64,000 nt of DNA from Paguma larvata (taxonomy: Eukaryota > Chordata > Mammalia > Carnivora > Viverridae): the NCBI GenBank assembly GCA_030068075.1, contig CM057830.1, positions 23,158,247 to 23,222,246 on the forward strand, in the 5' to 3' direction. Positions 46,604-58,775 of this stretch are shown here, piece after piece. The position numbers and the translations under genes were made by a program. Each line of letters starts with the position of its first letter. Position 1 is the first letter of the stretch. The notes beneath the pieces were generated by a model. That model saw nothing but the letters and a program-made list of their open reading frames with translations. It did not search any database and was not told the DNA's origin.

Positions 46604-48025
46604 AATCCATGTATTAAGTTTACCCAAAAAGTTAACATTTAGTCTATGCCTTATGACTGTCCCTGTGTGCTATGCTAACAATGTGAATATTTCTATAACT
46701 AATATATGTTATCTTAAAATAGAAAATGAAAAATGGAAGCTTTTTCTATGATATATATTTATCAGCATGAAGTTTTTACTCATTTAGTACCCATTTGATA
46801 AGTATTGATTTTAGTGATTGTATTTTGTCCCTTAAAGTTCTCAGTTATAATCTCCCAAATATTAAATAAATCCACTCTTGTTATTTTAAAGCAAATCAAA
46901 TAAAATTCTTTGGGATAAATTGCATAAGTGAACTTTTGTGGTGATTTATTTCAATAGGAATAGAAAAGATTATTACTATGCAGATAAGGTGGCAACACAA
47001 GTCCAATGAGAAATAAAGTCTGTAGACATTGAATGCAGTAAGCTAGTTGTCTTCCTTCTTCAAGGGGTTTCCAAAATGTTATTACAAAGTTCTTATTTTC
47101 AGCAAATCACACCATAGATGAAAATTCTTTGAAATGAATAGACTGTTAAAGCCCTGGAAACCGTATATTGGAATTTTTGACAGGAAAATAAAACCAGTAA
47201 GTTATTTATTTGTAGGCTTTTCTATGCATATATTGTATAGAGAAATGGGAATATCCTTTCTGATTAGAAAAGTTTTAACAATAGGAAAGCAGAACAAATT
47301 ATTTCCTGTAATAATGGAAAACTTGTTTTTGTTACACATATGTCCTGTGCAGAAAGAATGCTTTTTAGCGAATTTCAAATATATTTGGATGAACATTTGA
47401 CTTCCTTATGTCTAAATGGTGCTTTAAATTTTTTTAAATTGGTTTTATCTTTTAATTTTTGCCATGCCTATTGTGTAAGGCAGACAATATTATAACTACA
47501 TTTTTTAGCTCATCAAAAGTCTTTAAAATATTCAGGCTCACAATTTTAATATCATTATATCCAGAATCATGTGTTAGACAGTAATTCCTTCTGGAAAGCC
47601 TGAAGCCTCAGGTATTTCTCTTACTTTAAAGACATTCATTCCAAGCTATTATTTTACAACATTTTAATTTATTTCATCGTCTAAAAATGTGTACTATTAA
47701 CAACTGATTTGGTGTATAAAATTCTTCTCAGCATACCAAATTATGATTTTGCAACTTCTTTTAGCATAATACATTTCAGTGGACATAAAAGCATCAGTAA
47801 TTTAATATTTAAAATTCTCCTCAATTCAAGTGAACTATGTATTTTGGATCTATTAAAATGATAAACATATTCTCAACTTTCTACTTATAAGCACAAAGAT
47901 TTCTTTAAAAAACTCATAATTTTCTTCTTCTCGAGGCTTTATTTTCTCTTAACTAATTATCACCAATTAAAATCTCTATAGCAGTGTAGAATTTGTGACC
48001 TGTAGAAGCAGGTCAGTAATGAGTG
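46604..48025. other. Unique AT-rich DNA
   Basis: No gene or mobile element recognised. The open frames 47134-47400 (+) and 47202-47396 (-) overlap on opposite strands and lack motifs. Confidence 0.4.
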
Positions 48026-48080
48026 GAAGCCATCTTGGTGGTCCAGGCAAAAGATGATGATCACTTAGATTTGGATGTTA
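48025..48080 (-). mobile_element. Possible L2 fragment
   Basis: 'ttggtggtccaggcaaaaga' and 'tgatgatcac' recall the antisense L2 phrase about a gene-copy-rich 'ccaggcgagagatgatgg'. Short and weak. Confidence 0.35.
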
Positions 48081-48104
48081 GAAAAGGAAAAAAAGAGAAG
48101 TGGA

Positions 48105-48350
48105 CATCATCTGTCACCATATGGTGTTATTATAATATTATTGACTCTATTCCCTATGCTGCACTTTTCATCTCTGTGACTTATTTATGTTATAACTGGA
48201 AGTTGGTACCTCTTCATCCCCTTTATTTATTTTGCTCATCCTCCACCCACTTCCCCTCTGAGCACTGAGTAATGCCCAGAATTGTCAAATCAGTATTATA
48301 CACCTGAAACTAATACAATGTTATCATTGTATGTGAATTATACTTCAAGA
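48105..48350 (+). mobile_element. Short 5'-inverted (twin-primed) carnivore LINE-1
   Basis: 48105-48262 is antisense L1 3'UTR ('catatggtgttattataata', 'cctatgctgcacttttcatc', 'cacttcccctctgag'). From about 48263 the strand flips: 'cactgagtaatgcccagaat', 'ttatacacctgaaactaata' and 'gaattatacttcaag' are the sense L1 3' terminus with an A-rich end. The change of direction inside one short element is the twin-priming signature. Confidence 0.75.
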
Positions 48351-49036
48351 AAAGGGAGAGGTGGGCAGATTTGAGATGTATTTTGTCACATGATGATGGA
48401 TTGGAAATGAAGGGGGAAGAAGAAATTGTTAAAAGAAAAACTTTCCAAAACTATAGAATGCAGTTAAAAAGTGTTTTCTTCTGAAAATCACATGATGATC
48501 TCTTTAGGGAGGTGATTACTGCATAATAGAAGCACAATAAATATAATTTTATAAATTAATCTCTGAAAGGAATCTTTAAGAACTGCTATAAATGGCTGTT
48601 AATTCCTGGAATATTAATTTTAATGGCCATATTTTTTTCTGCAGTTTCAAATGTGCTTTTATGTGTTTTTCTAGAGGCACACATTTGTTTATTTGTATGT
48701 GGGTATGTATGTCCCAGTAATGATTCCACTAAATGAGACGACTATGCATACCATGGCTTTACTTATTTCTTTTATTTAAATTAAATAATTTCTTACTATG
48801 TTTAAATATAAGTAACAAAATTTATCATTTTAACCATTTTTAAGTATACAGTTTTGTGGCATTAACTAAATGCATGTTGTTGTGCAACAGCTTCACTCGT
48901 ATCATAAAATAATGTTTGGTTTGTTTATTGGCCAGGATTTATTATTTCATTGTAATGAAACTCTTTTTACTGTTATTCTAATAATCCTTTTAGAAAATGC
49001 TGTAAATCTGTACTTATTGTATAATGAAATCCTTTA
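48351..49036. other. Unique AT-rich DNA, possibly an L1 end at its right
   Basis: No gene. 48790-48920 ('gtaacaaaatttatcatttt', 'ttgtgcaacagcttcactcg') resembles an antisense old L1 3' end, at low confidence. Confidence 0.35.
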
Positions 49037-49051
49037 GCAAACTATTTTAAA

Positions 49052-49257
49052 GCTTTTTCTTTAGGTTTATTTATTTTGAGGGAGGGAAGGGGCAGGGAGA
49101 GAGGGAGACAGAGAATCTCAAGCAGACTCCATGCTGTCAGTGTGAAGCCCAATGTGGGGCTCAAGCCCAATGTGGGACTTGAACGCATGAACTGTGAAGT
49201 CATGACCTGAGCTGATATCAAGAGATGCTTAACTGACTGACCCCCCAGACGCCCCAT
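49052..49257 (-). mobile_element. Felid SINEC element with internal 18-bp duplication
   Basis: Antisense copy ending 'gacgcccc'. The segment around 49145-49180 contains 'aagcccaatgtggg' twice in tandem. The duplications 'gcaaactattttaaa' (49037-49051) and 'gcaaagtattttaaa' (49258-49272) differ at one base. Confidence 0.93.
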
Positions 49258-49302
49258 GCAAAGTATTTTAAACTTAAAATCCTGGTGTACTAAGTTTGCT
49301 GA

Positions 49303-49330
49303 TTTTTTTTTCCATTTTTTTTTTTTTCTT
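49303..49330 (-). repeat. T-rich low complexity
   Basis: Two T runs broken by CCA. It could be the tail of an antisense retroposon reaching into the next block. Confidence 0.8.
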
Positions 49331-49334
49331 TCCA

Positions 49335-50460
49335 TTTCAGTTTGGGAAGTTTTCGTTGACTGATAGTTCACTTTTCTTTGGCTCTGTCAAGTCTGCTCAT
49401 GAGCCCGTCAAAGGCACCCTTCATTTTTGTTACTGTGTTTTTTTGTTTTTTGTGTGGTTTTTTTTAATTTCCAGCACTTCCTTTTGATTAGTTCTTAGAG
49501 TTTCCATGTCTCTGCTTAGATTTCCTATCTGTTCTCGAATGGTGTATACTTTGTCCATTAGAGCCCTTAACTTCTTCCCTTAACTTCTTCATCATAGTTA
49601 TTTTAAATATCCTTTCACCAACTGTGTTATATCTGGTTTTGGTGCTGATGTTTGCTTTGTCTCTGCAAACTATGTTTTATATGGTTTTTGACATGCACTT
49701 CAACTTTGACTTAAAGCCATATATTTTGTCCTGGGTCACAAGAATTGAGGTAAATAATTGTTTAGTGTGAGAATTTAAGTTAATATGTTAAATTGGGCTG
49801 CGTTTAATGTTTGCTGTAGCTTCAGGTGCCATGAGCTTCTAGTATTCTTGTTTTTATGTCCTCAGTTTTCTTTGGTCTTCCCTAAGAGCTCCTCAGACAG
49901 ATTCTGGGTCTTTCATTTCTTTCCACTATGATCCACAGTTATTATACTGGAGCCCTATGGCTTTTGTGGTAAAGTGTGGAGGAGGGAAAACAGTCTATAA
50001 TCTTAGATTAAACCTCTTTTTTTAGTAGGCATGTGTCCCTGGACTGTGACATTCACAACTGTTTCTTGGTGAAAGAGGAAAGCTGAGGGGTGAGGGAAGG
50101 GACTGGAGTTGGGCAAATGCCCTTCTTCCTTCCAAGTGGGAACAGAGCTCAGGTGAAGCTTTCTATTCCTGGAGAGTCAAACGTTTGTAATAGAGAACCC
50201 TCTGGGCTGATTTCATAGTCTTTACTCTTCCCTTCCTTCTTCTCACTGTGAGATCTGGTGGATTAGGGTTTCTGGAGGTAAAATCCAGTAAACTGCAGAA
50301 GCTCCTAGGAATTTCTGTCTCTTGTGCTAGTCCACATACAGCCTCCAGCAGTTTTTCAAAATTGTTATTCGAGTGTACCATTTAAGTGTTATGGCTTCAG
50401 CGGCTTCCTTTTCAGGTAACAGATCTTAGCTGTGACTCTGGGTTGGACTGTCTCTCCGGA
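49335..50460 (-). mobile_element. Probable old L1-type interspersed repeat
   Basis: Phrases 'ccttttgattagttcttaga', 'tttccatgtctctgcttaga', 'tagagcccttaacttcttcc' and 'gtgctgatgtttgctttgtc' belong to a common mammalian repeat that I associate with antisense old L1 sequence. The name and boundaries are uncertain. The antisense open frame 50163-50381 has no motif. Confidence 0.4.
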
Positions 50461-52840
50461 TTTTATGGTGAAAATTTGCTTTGTGACCTCACTTCTCTGA
50501 TGGGTCCAAGAAAAATCACTGAGTTTCAATTTCTTCAGCTTTTTCTTTTAAGATAGATGTGATAAGCTCTTTACATGTTGGAGCTCTTGGGTGACCTTTT
50601 AAACTATTAACTAGTCGAGTGGGATGCAGCAAACCTAACGAAAACTATTAAGCAACAGAACATGTACATTAACCCGGCCATCCAATTCAAAGTAGAGAAG
50701 ACAATGTTAATTATTCAAGCAACGCCTTCTGTTACCAAAAATAAATACATCACCGACCCCTGTAAACCTTTGAGGGAAAGCATTCAAAATTATGGTATGT
50801 GACACACATGCAAAGGATGGTTCTTCAGTTTGAGTGAGATCAGTGGTCTTGGCCCCTCAACATTTTTCATGTAATGTCAATTTTAACACATCTTTGGCTG
50901 ATTTTCACAGTGACTGAATCTGTTCTCAGTCAAGGGAAACTCATCAGCCTCTAGGCCTTCTTTATAAGATTACTTCAGACTGACTGTTAGCCAGTCCTTC
51001 AACCCACCTGAGATAATACATTGCAGTACATTCTCTCAGGCAGTGCATGTTTATTCATCCACTCCTTTTACTATTTTAAGTTCCACCCTAGGATCTGTTT
51101 CAGTCTCCTAAAGGCCACAACTTTTGCCTTAGACAGAGTTAGCTTTGTCCTTCTAACACACAGTCGATGCATAATGGTGCCTTGGGCTTTCTTCAAAGGC
51201 TGTCTCAAAAATCCATCATGTAAAATCTGATTCTGCATTTATTATAAATGTACACCAAGAGCAGCCCATGCGTAGATTCATGTACACGAACACACATACA
51301 CATTAGTAGTTAACTGTTCACTAGCTCTGTCCATTGTTTTCCATAGTGTTTTATTTTTCCTCCTCTCAATTAATAGTTTTTAATCTTTTCTAAAACATCG
51401 GTTGAAATAACTTCTTGCTACAGATATTGGGGAGTTCAGGTGGGCTTGAAAGTCCACCTAGAGGTCACCCCTCTGGCAATGAGGCTGAGAAATGAGAAGC
51501 CCCCTTAATTGAGCCTGCCAGACCACCTGTTACACTTGGATAATTCAGAAACAGCTTTTTGCATTAATTCATACCAGGCATGAATCTGATCCTAAATGAG
51601 GCATGTTATAAAGCATTTGGATTAGAAATAATGCCATTAAAACCATATGTCTGCATTTTTAAATGTACTTTCAGAAGACGTAGCACCATTCCAAATTTTC
51701 CACCACAGTTTATATTTTACCTATAATGCTTTCTGTATGGCCCTAGGTAAAGGAAAGGGCTGTGAAGAAACCGTTGCCAGGAAGTTACAAACTATAACCT
51801 TGAAGCACCCTGAATCTAAGGCTTCTCCTGTCCCACTGGTACACCTGTTTCAAGGCAGAGAATGGTCTTCCTTCACCCAAAATTAGAGAAAATGAGCAGG
51901 ACAATTGTTCGGGTTTCACCTTCGTTCTTGTGCATGCCCAGTGCCCTTCTTGACACACTCTCCTGGAGTCTTGAGAAGATGGCTAGCTGGCTCTTCTGTG
52001 ATATGTCAAATGTTCTTCAAACTTGAGTATAGTCTTTATAACCCTGTAACCTAACCTGTGTGCATGTTTGACTTTTTCAGTGCCCTCAGTGGCATGAGAG
52101 AGTAATGAGATTGACTCTATAATGAGTTATTTCTGCGTTCCTCAGAGGTCTGGTTTTAAGCCCAACACATAATTTGTATTTGGTGGGATTACTCAATGGG
52201 TAATTGAACAGTTGAATGACCCATATCTATGTCACTTTTCAGCTTTCCTTAAGGAACAGTATTTAGTAAGGATAAAGGGTATAAACGTTGTTATGTATGG
52301 GGTGCAGAGTAACTTGGCCGTGCTGACAACTGCAGGAAGGTTCACTAAATAAACAAGGTGAATAGGTTCAGTGCCTGCCTGCCTTCCATCAAAGACCTTG
52401 CTTTTTAAGAAAGCAATAGCAGAGCCCTCTCCCTGTATTTCTTTAATCTCCATAATGTCTTCATCTTCTGCCTTAGTCACCTAAATGGAGAGTCTTTCCT
52501 CCCCTAATACCTTCCAGGACATGGTCTTCCACCTCCATTATGAGTGGAATGTGGGGCAGACTGGAAGGCACAGCTGATTTTCTCTGTATCTCGGTATGGT
52601 ATCTGTTGGCAAGAAAACAAGAGTTACACATTTAAGTAGGTTAATTGTATGTGATGAACTCTTAAGATTCATAGTTTAATATCACAGCGTAATGTATGTT
52701 GTGATATGAGTCTATGGTATGGGAACTACTTGGTGAAGGGCATGCTAGATTTTTAAAAGAGGGCTGGTCTGATTTTTTTTAAATGGCTTAATTGATAATA
52801 ATAGATATATATTTTTACAGGGAAATATACTCAGTATTCC
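50461..52840. other. Unique DNA, possibly with conserved non-coding parts
   Basis: About 2.4 kb without recognisable mobile elements. The stretch 51530-51660 is rich in ATTA/TAAT words. Open frames at 51647-51886 (+) and 52232-52480 (-) are short, without motif or splice-site support. Confidence 0.4.
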
Positions 52841-52845
52841 TTAGA

Positions 52846-53015
52846 CTAGTGATTTTCAATTCAGTTTGTGTATCAGAATTGCTTGTGGAGCTTTCATTTA
52901 ATACAGATAGATGCCTGGGCACAACCCTCGTTTCTTATTCATTTGGTCTGGAGAAAAGTTAGGCACTTTTTTAAATGTTGTTCTTGATATAGAGTTGAAT
53001 ACCACTGACCCAGAG
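52846..53015 (+). mobile_element. MER5-like hAT-Charlie element
   Basis: 'gtgattttcaattcagtttg', 'tatcagaattgcttgtggag' and 'gttgaataccactgaccc' match the MER5A order from end to end, diverged. Confidence 0.65.
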
Positions 53016-53786
53016 CTACCAAGAAGTTCATAATCATTCCAAGGAAAACAATTTCTAATCTTTTCAGTCCTTTATTTTAAATACATAGGTAGTAATTTTG
53101 CCATAAGTGGCAAAATCCAAAGGAGATGTGTTTTGTATGTGCGGGCCTTCTTAATACAAATTAAGTTGGAGGCATATAAATTGCTGCCTGTCTGAGTTTT
53201 GAGGTATTTGGAAAGATGTTCCTTTTCTAAGAAAACTAACCAACTGACACCAGCCAGTGTGTGGTGTGTTTGAGAAAGCCAAAAGGCTTTTTCTCCTTTG
53301 ACGACATGGTTTACAATATACAGTTAACTCTGGGAGAAGTATTTATGTTTAATTAAATCCCAAGGTGAAAGGTTAACTGTGAGGCTCTTTTTTTCTAAAA
53401 GAGGGGTTTGGTAGAAGGGAATCATAGATCATTCACAGATGCTAAGCTCCTGAGAAACTAGTAAAGGGTACTCTGGCAAGAAAGACAGGTGCAAAAAGGA
53501 TGGATATTTTGCAATGCTTAACAAGTCTGTCCGGTGAAGCAGAAAGTGTTAAACTTGGAAACAAGGGAAAAAATAAAATCATAGTCACAGCGAATTGGTG
53601 ACACGGTGTCAAGAATTAGGTCATTATTAATATATAAGCATTAATGGGATGCTAATTTTCATAGTAAAGACCAAAAGGTGAGTTTCAAGAAAATAGGGCT
53701 ATTACTCATACATGAATAGTCACATTTACATGTTGTCAGAGAGTATTTGTACCTGTTTGTATTGCTAATATAAGAATTAGAGGGTT
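53016..53786. other. Unique DNA
   Basis: No repeat or gene recognised. Confidence 0.4.
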
Positions 53787-53805
53787 AAAAAGCATCCTCC
53801 TTATG

Positions 53806-54243
53806 AATGTCTTCTTTTTATCAGATATAAGTACTTAACTATATTGTGTTTGCTTCTAATCTATTTTGCTTATCTCCATATCTATTCTTTCACCAGTAAA
53901 ATATTTCATGAGCTACAGCACTCAATGAACCTCTGTTATTTATTGTCTACTACAGTTTTAATTTTGCTGTTGCCATTTTAATTTCCTCAAGACTCTTTAC
54001 TTTGGCTGGCATCCTTTTTAACTATAACTGTCTCTATCCTTTTTTAAAAAAATCCCATTCTTATGCTTCTTTATGACTTATATCTCATTCTTATACACCA
54101 TATTAACCCAGTAATAATACCAAACATTCTCCTAAAATATTTTTCTGGTTTTCTTTAAGAAATTACTTTAGAAGTATAATTTTTCTGCAAGTCCTAAATG
54201 ATATCTTCATGAGCTAAAGTATTGTTTAATAGTTTACAAAAAA
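53806..54243 (+). mobile_element. Retroinsertion of unidentified sequence (possible transcript retrocopy)
   Basis: A 438-bp block is bracketed by a perfect 19-bp direct repeat 'aaaaagcatcctccttatg' (53787-53805 and 54244-54262). It ends in an A run (54238-54248, shared with the repeat). The upstream junction is TT/AAAA, the preferred nick site of L1 endonuclease. The contents match no L1, SINE, LTR or DNA element that I recognise, and no open frame of note is present. The most likely origin is the 5'-truncated end of some cellular RNA, but no AATAAA precedes the tail, so the source transcript is unknown. Confidence 0.7.
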
Positions 54244-54262
54244 AAAAAGCATCCTCCTTATG

Positions 54263-56650
54263 GATATTTGGTTTTCCTCCCAAGATTCTTTCTGTCGCCA
54301 GATCTCCCAAAGTTTGTGCTGCTCTCTAAATCTCAGTTTTGTAGTTAATGCAGTTGGAAAAGCAAATGGAAGGGCTTTGATTATTGGGGGTATCATGGAT
54401 GAGGTATTTGGTACTGTTGGGAAGGTAGAACATGACAGACAGGACATGACCATCACATCAGTTACAGTGTGCCGTCTGTTGAGTGAAATGATGAATCAGT
54501 CAGGATGGGCCAGATCACAATGTCTAAGTGAATGATCTTACTTTTTTAAAGTTACTGTTATTTAAGTCTTTGCCAAACTTAAGAAACATGACATCATGGT
54601 GAACGTTTATAGAAATATAGAACTATTTATGAAACCCAAAATAGAGATGCAGAGACAGAAGTACAACAGATACAGACAGATAATAAATTTTATGTGATTA
54701 TTTAATAATCCCACGTACAGTTTTTTATTACAATTCTTCTTTCTAAATAAGAACCTGCATAGACCCTTATATTTGGGTACCCAGTTTCTTTCAATTTTAA
54801 ATAATTTAATTCTGGTCTCCCTCAAATTTCAGTAACAGAGCTAAATCAAAGCTGTTATTCAGAGCTGGTTTGAAAAAATTCTATGTTAATAAAGAGTTCT
54901 TCAGAGATTATATACCTAGTTTTCCAGAAATAACGTGTGTCTTCTTAGTAATCTACAAGTCATATTTTAGGCAGCAGCTGTTAAGAAGTTTAAGACCATC
55001 ATCTCCATTTTTCCAGGTCGTAAAGTTCCAGTACCAGTAACTACGGTTAGCATACCCATCACACAATGTTATTTTTCAAATATAACTCAAATGGAGATTA
55101 ATGATTAAATGGTGACTCTTGAGAATTCCTCTTAAATGAAAGTTATTTTTATGAGATCTCTGAGCAGGAAGAAGTAAAACTTCAGGTCCAAGCTCTTGGC
55201 TATTTGTTTGTTGTCATCACTTTTCACATAAGCCTCCACTCCAACCTGGCTACCTTATATAAACTTATTATCAATTTACTTGCCTATAGTGCTGACACTG
55301 TTGATGGATTGAAAACAGTGAAACTGGCAATCACATATCTAATCTAGTGTCCTAGGAGAAATAAAGCAAATTTCAAAAAGAAGATGAGATTGAATAGTCC
55401 TATACCTCAATTATTACAAATCAACAATCAATTATTTGTCTTGTCTTTTACTTTGGAGTGCGGTTTCTTTACTGCCATTGGCCATTATATTTATTAAATA
55501 TATGGAAAGATCATGGCTTTCCTTAAATACTTGGTTTTCCTTTAAAAATTAATCTCATCAAGAGTGTGTCCATTTTAAATTGATCTGAGTTAACCTATGA
55601 GAACTGTGAGGAAAAGACATTTTCTCTGTTGGGCACAGCAGGAAAATCAGTGTCCTAGAACTTACTGATGGCACCTTCAAAGGTGACTCAGCTGACCAGG
55701 AAGTGTTGATTTCCACTTGGTGATTTTAAGAGTATGTGACAATGAAAGGAGATTTCAAGACCCAGGGGGCAGTGGAAGTAGCAAATAAGGACACTGATTG
55801 CAAAAGCTTACTAGATTGAGTAGAAGAAATATGCACTGCTGTCAGAAAGTTGAAATGTGTAATAGGCACACTGTCTTCTCTGGCTCTGGTAATAGTAACA
55901 GCAACAACAAAAATAGTAAGATGCTGTGCCAGGACTCAGAACCTGGCTCAAGGAGGGCTAGAAAAAAAATTTTTTTAATGAAAAGTACAAATCAAGGCTT
56001 TGGCTTTAGAGTCAAATGAATGAGTAATGTAGGCCCCATCATTTATGAACTTAACAGTGGGGAAAGCCAGGGCAGAGTTAACCTTACCACCTTATGTATT
56101 AAATGAGACGTTTTGATATCTTTCCAGCTACAGGGAGCAGAGCCACAATTGGGTTGCTGGTGGTTGGCTTTAAAGCCCCATGGGAATCTGAGGGTGACAG
56201 GCAATCATGCTAACAGCTTCCTGGTGAGACTGGGTGGAAAGTGGCGTGGGCGCCACGTATAGTACAGCTGGAGCTCTTGCGTCATCTCCTCTCAGAGGGT
56301 GATATCCCCTGACTTTTATGGTTCCAGTAAATGCAACACGCTTGCTTTCTCTCTACTGCTGTTGCCACTGCTGACTAAATTTCATCTTCTTTCCTCTCTA
56401 CCTTACTCCTTGCTCTTGCTCGTGGCTTCAGCTTCCTGAACAGTTATAGCGTCCCTTTCCTGCCATTCTGTTATTTGTTGACCCTTGTCTTCATCCCATT
56501 GTCAGGCTGTCCAAGAGAGGATTTCTAGGGTCAACTAATAACTATTCAGGACAGGGTGTCCCTTTTGGGCTGGGCTCTTATGCCATCCCTGGTGTGGCTG
56601 CCTTTGGCAAATGTTTGTCCTGAGTCCATCACAGCAGTCGCACTTTGGCT
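54263..56650. other. Unique DNA
   Basis: No mobile element recognised. The 91-codon frame 54260-54535 and its antisense partner 54226-54456 lack known motifs. A GC-richer part lies at 56030-56300, with a small hairpin GTGGCG-TGGG-CGCCAC at 56241-56256. Confidence 0.4.
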
Positions 56651-56654
56651 GAGA

Positions 56655-56815
56655 AACATTCATTTGTTCATTCAGTGTACATTAATTAAACTCCTCTTTT
56701 GTGCCATGTAGAGCACAAGATGCTGGGGTCACACCAGTGAGCAAATAAGAACCATGAATTATGAATTTTAGCTTTTAATAAGAGAACAACAATGAAACAA
56801 ACTTAAGTAAAACAA
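56655..56815 (-). mobile_element. L2 fragment
   Basis: 'tcatttgttcattcagtgta', 'cttttgtgccatgtagagca' and 'gatgctggggtcacaccagt' are the antisense L2 3' end. Confidence 0.65.
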
Positions 56816-58425
56816 ATGTACATACGAAAGAACATAGATTTGAAAGAAGCCTCTCAGAACGAGGCTGTTGCCATGACAATCTTGATGAGACTCTTCTGGA
56901 GACAACTTGTACTCCAACAGTGCCTTGTTTGACCTGCTCCAGTAATTTTGGTTAAGATGATTCGCACATGAGTGATATGGAATTTGAATGAGAGAAACTG
57001 AAAGCAGAAAGTGAAAAACATATCTAACCCATATATTTTCCTGATGATAACTTCAAACAAATGAGTGGTAGTTAAATGCCATTAGGAATCAGGTAAATGT
57101 GACAGAGGTAGCTTCAGATGACATGTTATTTTCTAGTTTACTAAATAGTTTGAGTGACATTACTCAGGTGTTGAGGACCTTGAGAAACAAATATTTTGAC
57201 CATCATATCAGAAGGTCTTTCCACAAGGTGGCACTCATAATCTCATTTGTTTTTAAATTCTTTTTTATTAAAACAGTGTTTTATTATTTTTTTTTACAAA
57301 ATTGAAGAAAATATAAAACAGTAACATGTTTGAAAATGCAGGTAGCTTATTTCCTTTTACTTTTGATTGACTTACTTATTTCTGGTGGTTGTAATGTATC
57401 TCCTCAGAGAAATGAAGAGATAATACTGGATTTGAGGACTCCATGAGGATCTATAAGCCCTGCTCCCTGATTTAATATACATTAGAAAATGGTATCCCTG
57501 GATTCTTATACTAACCCAGATTTGCAATATATCAGGTTACCAAAATTTTGATATTCTGATGACTTTGTTTATAAATATGTTCTACAAGTCCTATTTCCCT
57601 TTAATACTTGGGAATACAATGAGACCATATTTTCTGCTAAACAGCTTTTTAATTTGGATGTATTTTTAAAGATGTAATACATTTATACAAACTTTTGAAA
57701 TGGGAGCTTTTCAGATTAAATTCCTACTTTCCCATTTCATCTTTTATTTAGTCACTTCCAAATCTAGATACCCTCTGGAATAACAACCAACTAAACAGAC
57801 TCACAGAATTGGGAGGAGACTCTAGAGAGTACTTGGTTCAAGATGTTGCTACTTCTGCTTGTTTTCTGCATTTTCCTTATTCCAAAGACTAAGTGGAAGA
57901 AAAATCAAAATCTTCTCTTTGGAAGGTTTTGCGTGTGAGAGAGGAAGAACAAGGAATAGAGGGGAACATAAAAGCAGGAGAGGAATGGACATGAAATTAT
58001 AAATGTGTGTATTGATTGCCGTTAGAACAGTGGGGCAGCCTCAAGCATTACTTCACAAAACTATCTTCACCAAAAAGTCAATGTCATCCTTATTGTTCCA
58101 TAGCAATGATAGATAAAATATAAAAATAGATAAAAGACATATCACAACAAAGTAAACATTTCCAGACCAAATACAAAGCAGAAACAAAATGTGCACAGTG
58201 TGGCAGACAGATCTGAGGGCATAGCAGGCTGGGATCAAGGTCTGGAAGTAGGAAGACATATTCTGAAATTTATATCCTGTGGGTGTACACACCAAACATT
58301 GTCCTTTATGAGGGCTGTAACTAGAACTGGGCTTGCTGTACAAACTAGTGACGAAGGTGGAGACTGAAGAGAGCTTCTATTGCTAGGCTCTAACTTTTAA
58401 GAGGTTGTATCTCGGTAAGCTACTG
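56816..58425. other. Unique DNA
   Basis: No gene or clear repeat. A T-rich patch lies at 57262-57295. The antisense 96-codon frame 58053-58343 has no motif. Confidence 0.4.
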
Positions 58426-58427
58426 TA

Positions 58428-58775
58428 TTAGGTTTCATTTGTTGCTGTAATATATTATCACAACTAAGTGATTTAAAACAATACAGATATATTATCTCAT
58501 AGTTGTATAGGTCACAAGCCCAACATGCTGTCTCTCTGGGCTAAATCAAGGTACAGGCAGGCCTGCAACTCTTCTGGAGGTATGAGGAGACAATCTTTCC
58601 TTGCCTTTTCCAGCTTCTAGAAACCACCTGCAATTCTTGATTCATGGCCCCTGCTTCAAAGCAGCCATGCAGTATCATCACATCTCCTTCGCTGAATCTG
58701 CCACCTTTGCCACACTGCCTTGTCTCCTTTGTTACCCTGATCCTTCTTTCTTCATTTATTGAAAGAGCAGTGACT
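58428..58775 (-). mobile_element. Ancient LTR-like repeat (MaLR-like, subfamily unsure)
   Basis: 'attaggtttcatttgttgct', 'gtgatttaaaacaatacaga', 'ccttgccttttccagcttct' and 'tggcccctgcttcaaagc' follow an antisense LTR-type consensus related to the one at 27055-28565. Confidence 0.5.

Noticed and set aside
49042..49371. 109-codon antisense frame
   Set aside because: Made up of a SINE translation plus a lysine-rich stretch from the adjacent T runs.
54260..54535. 91-codon open frame right after the orphan retroinsertion
   Set aside because: No recognisable motif, no supporting splice or promoter signal, and an equally open antisense frame. Treated as chance.
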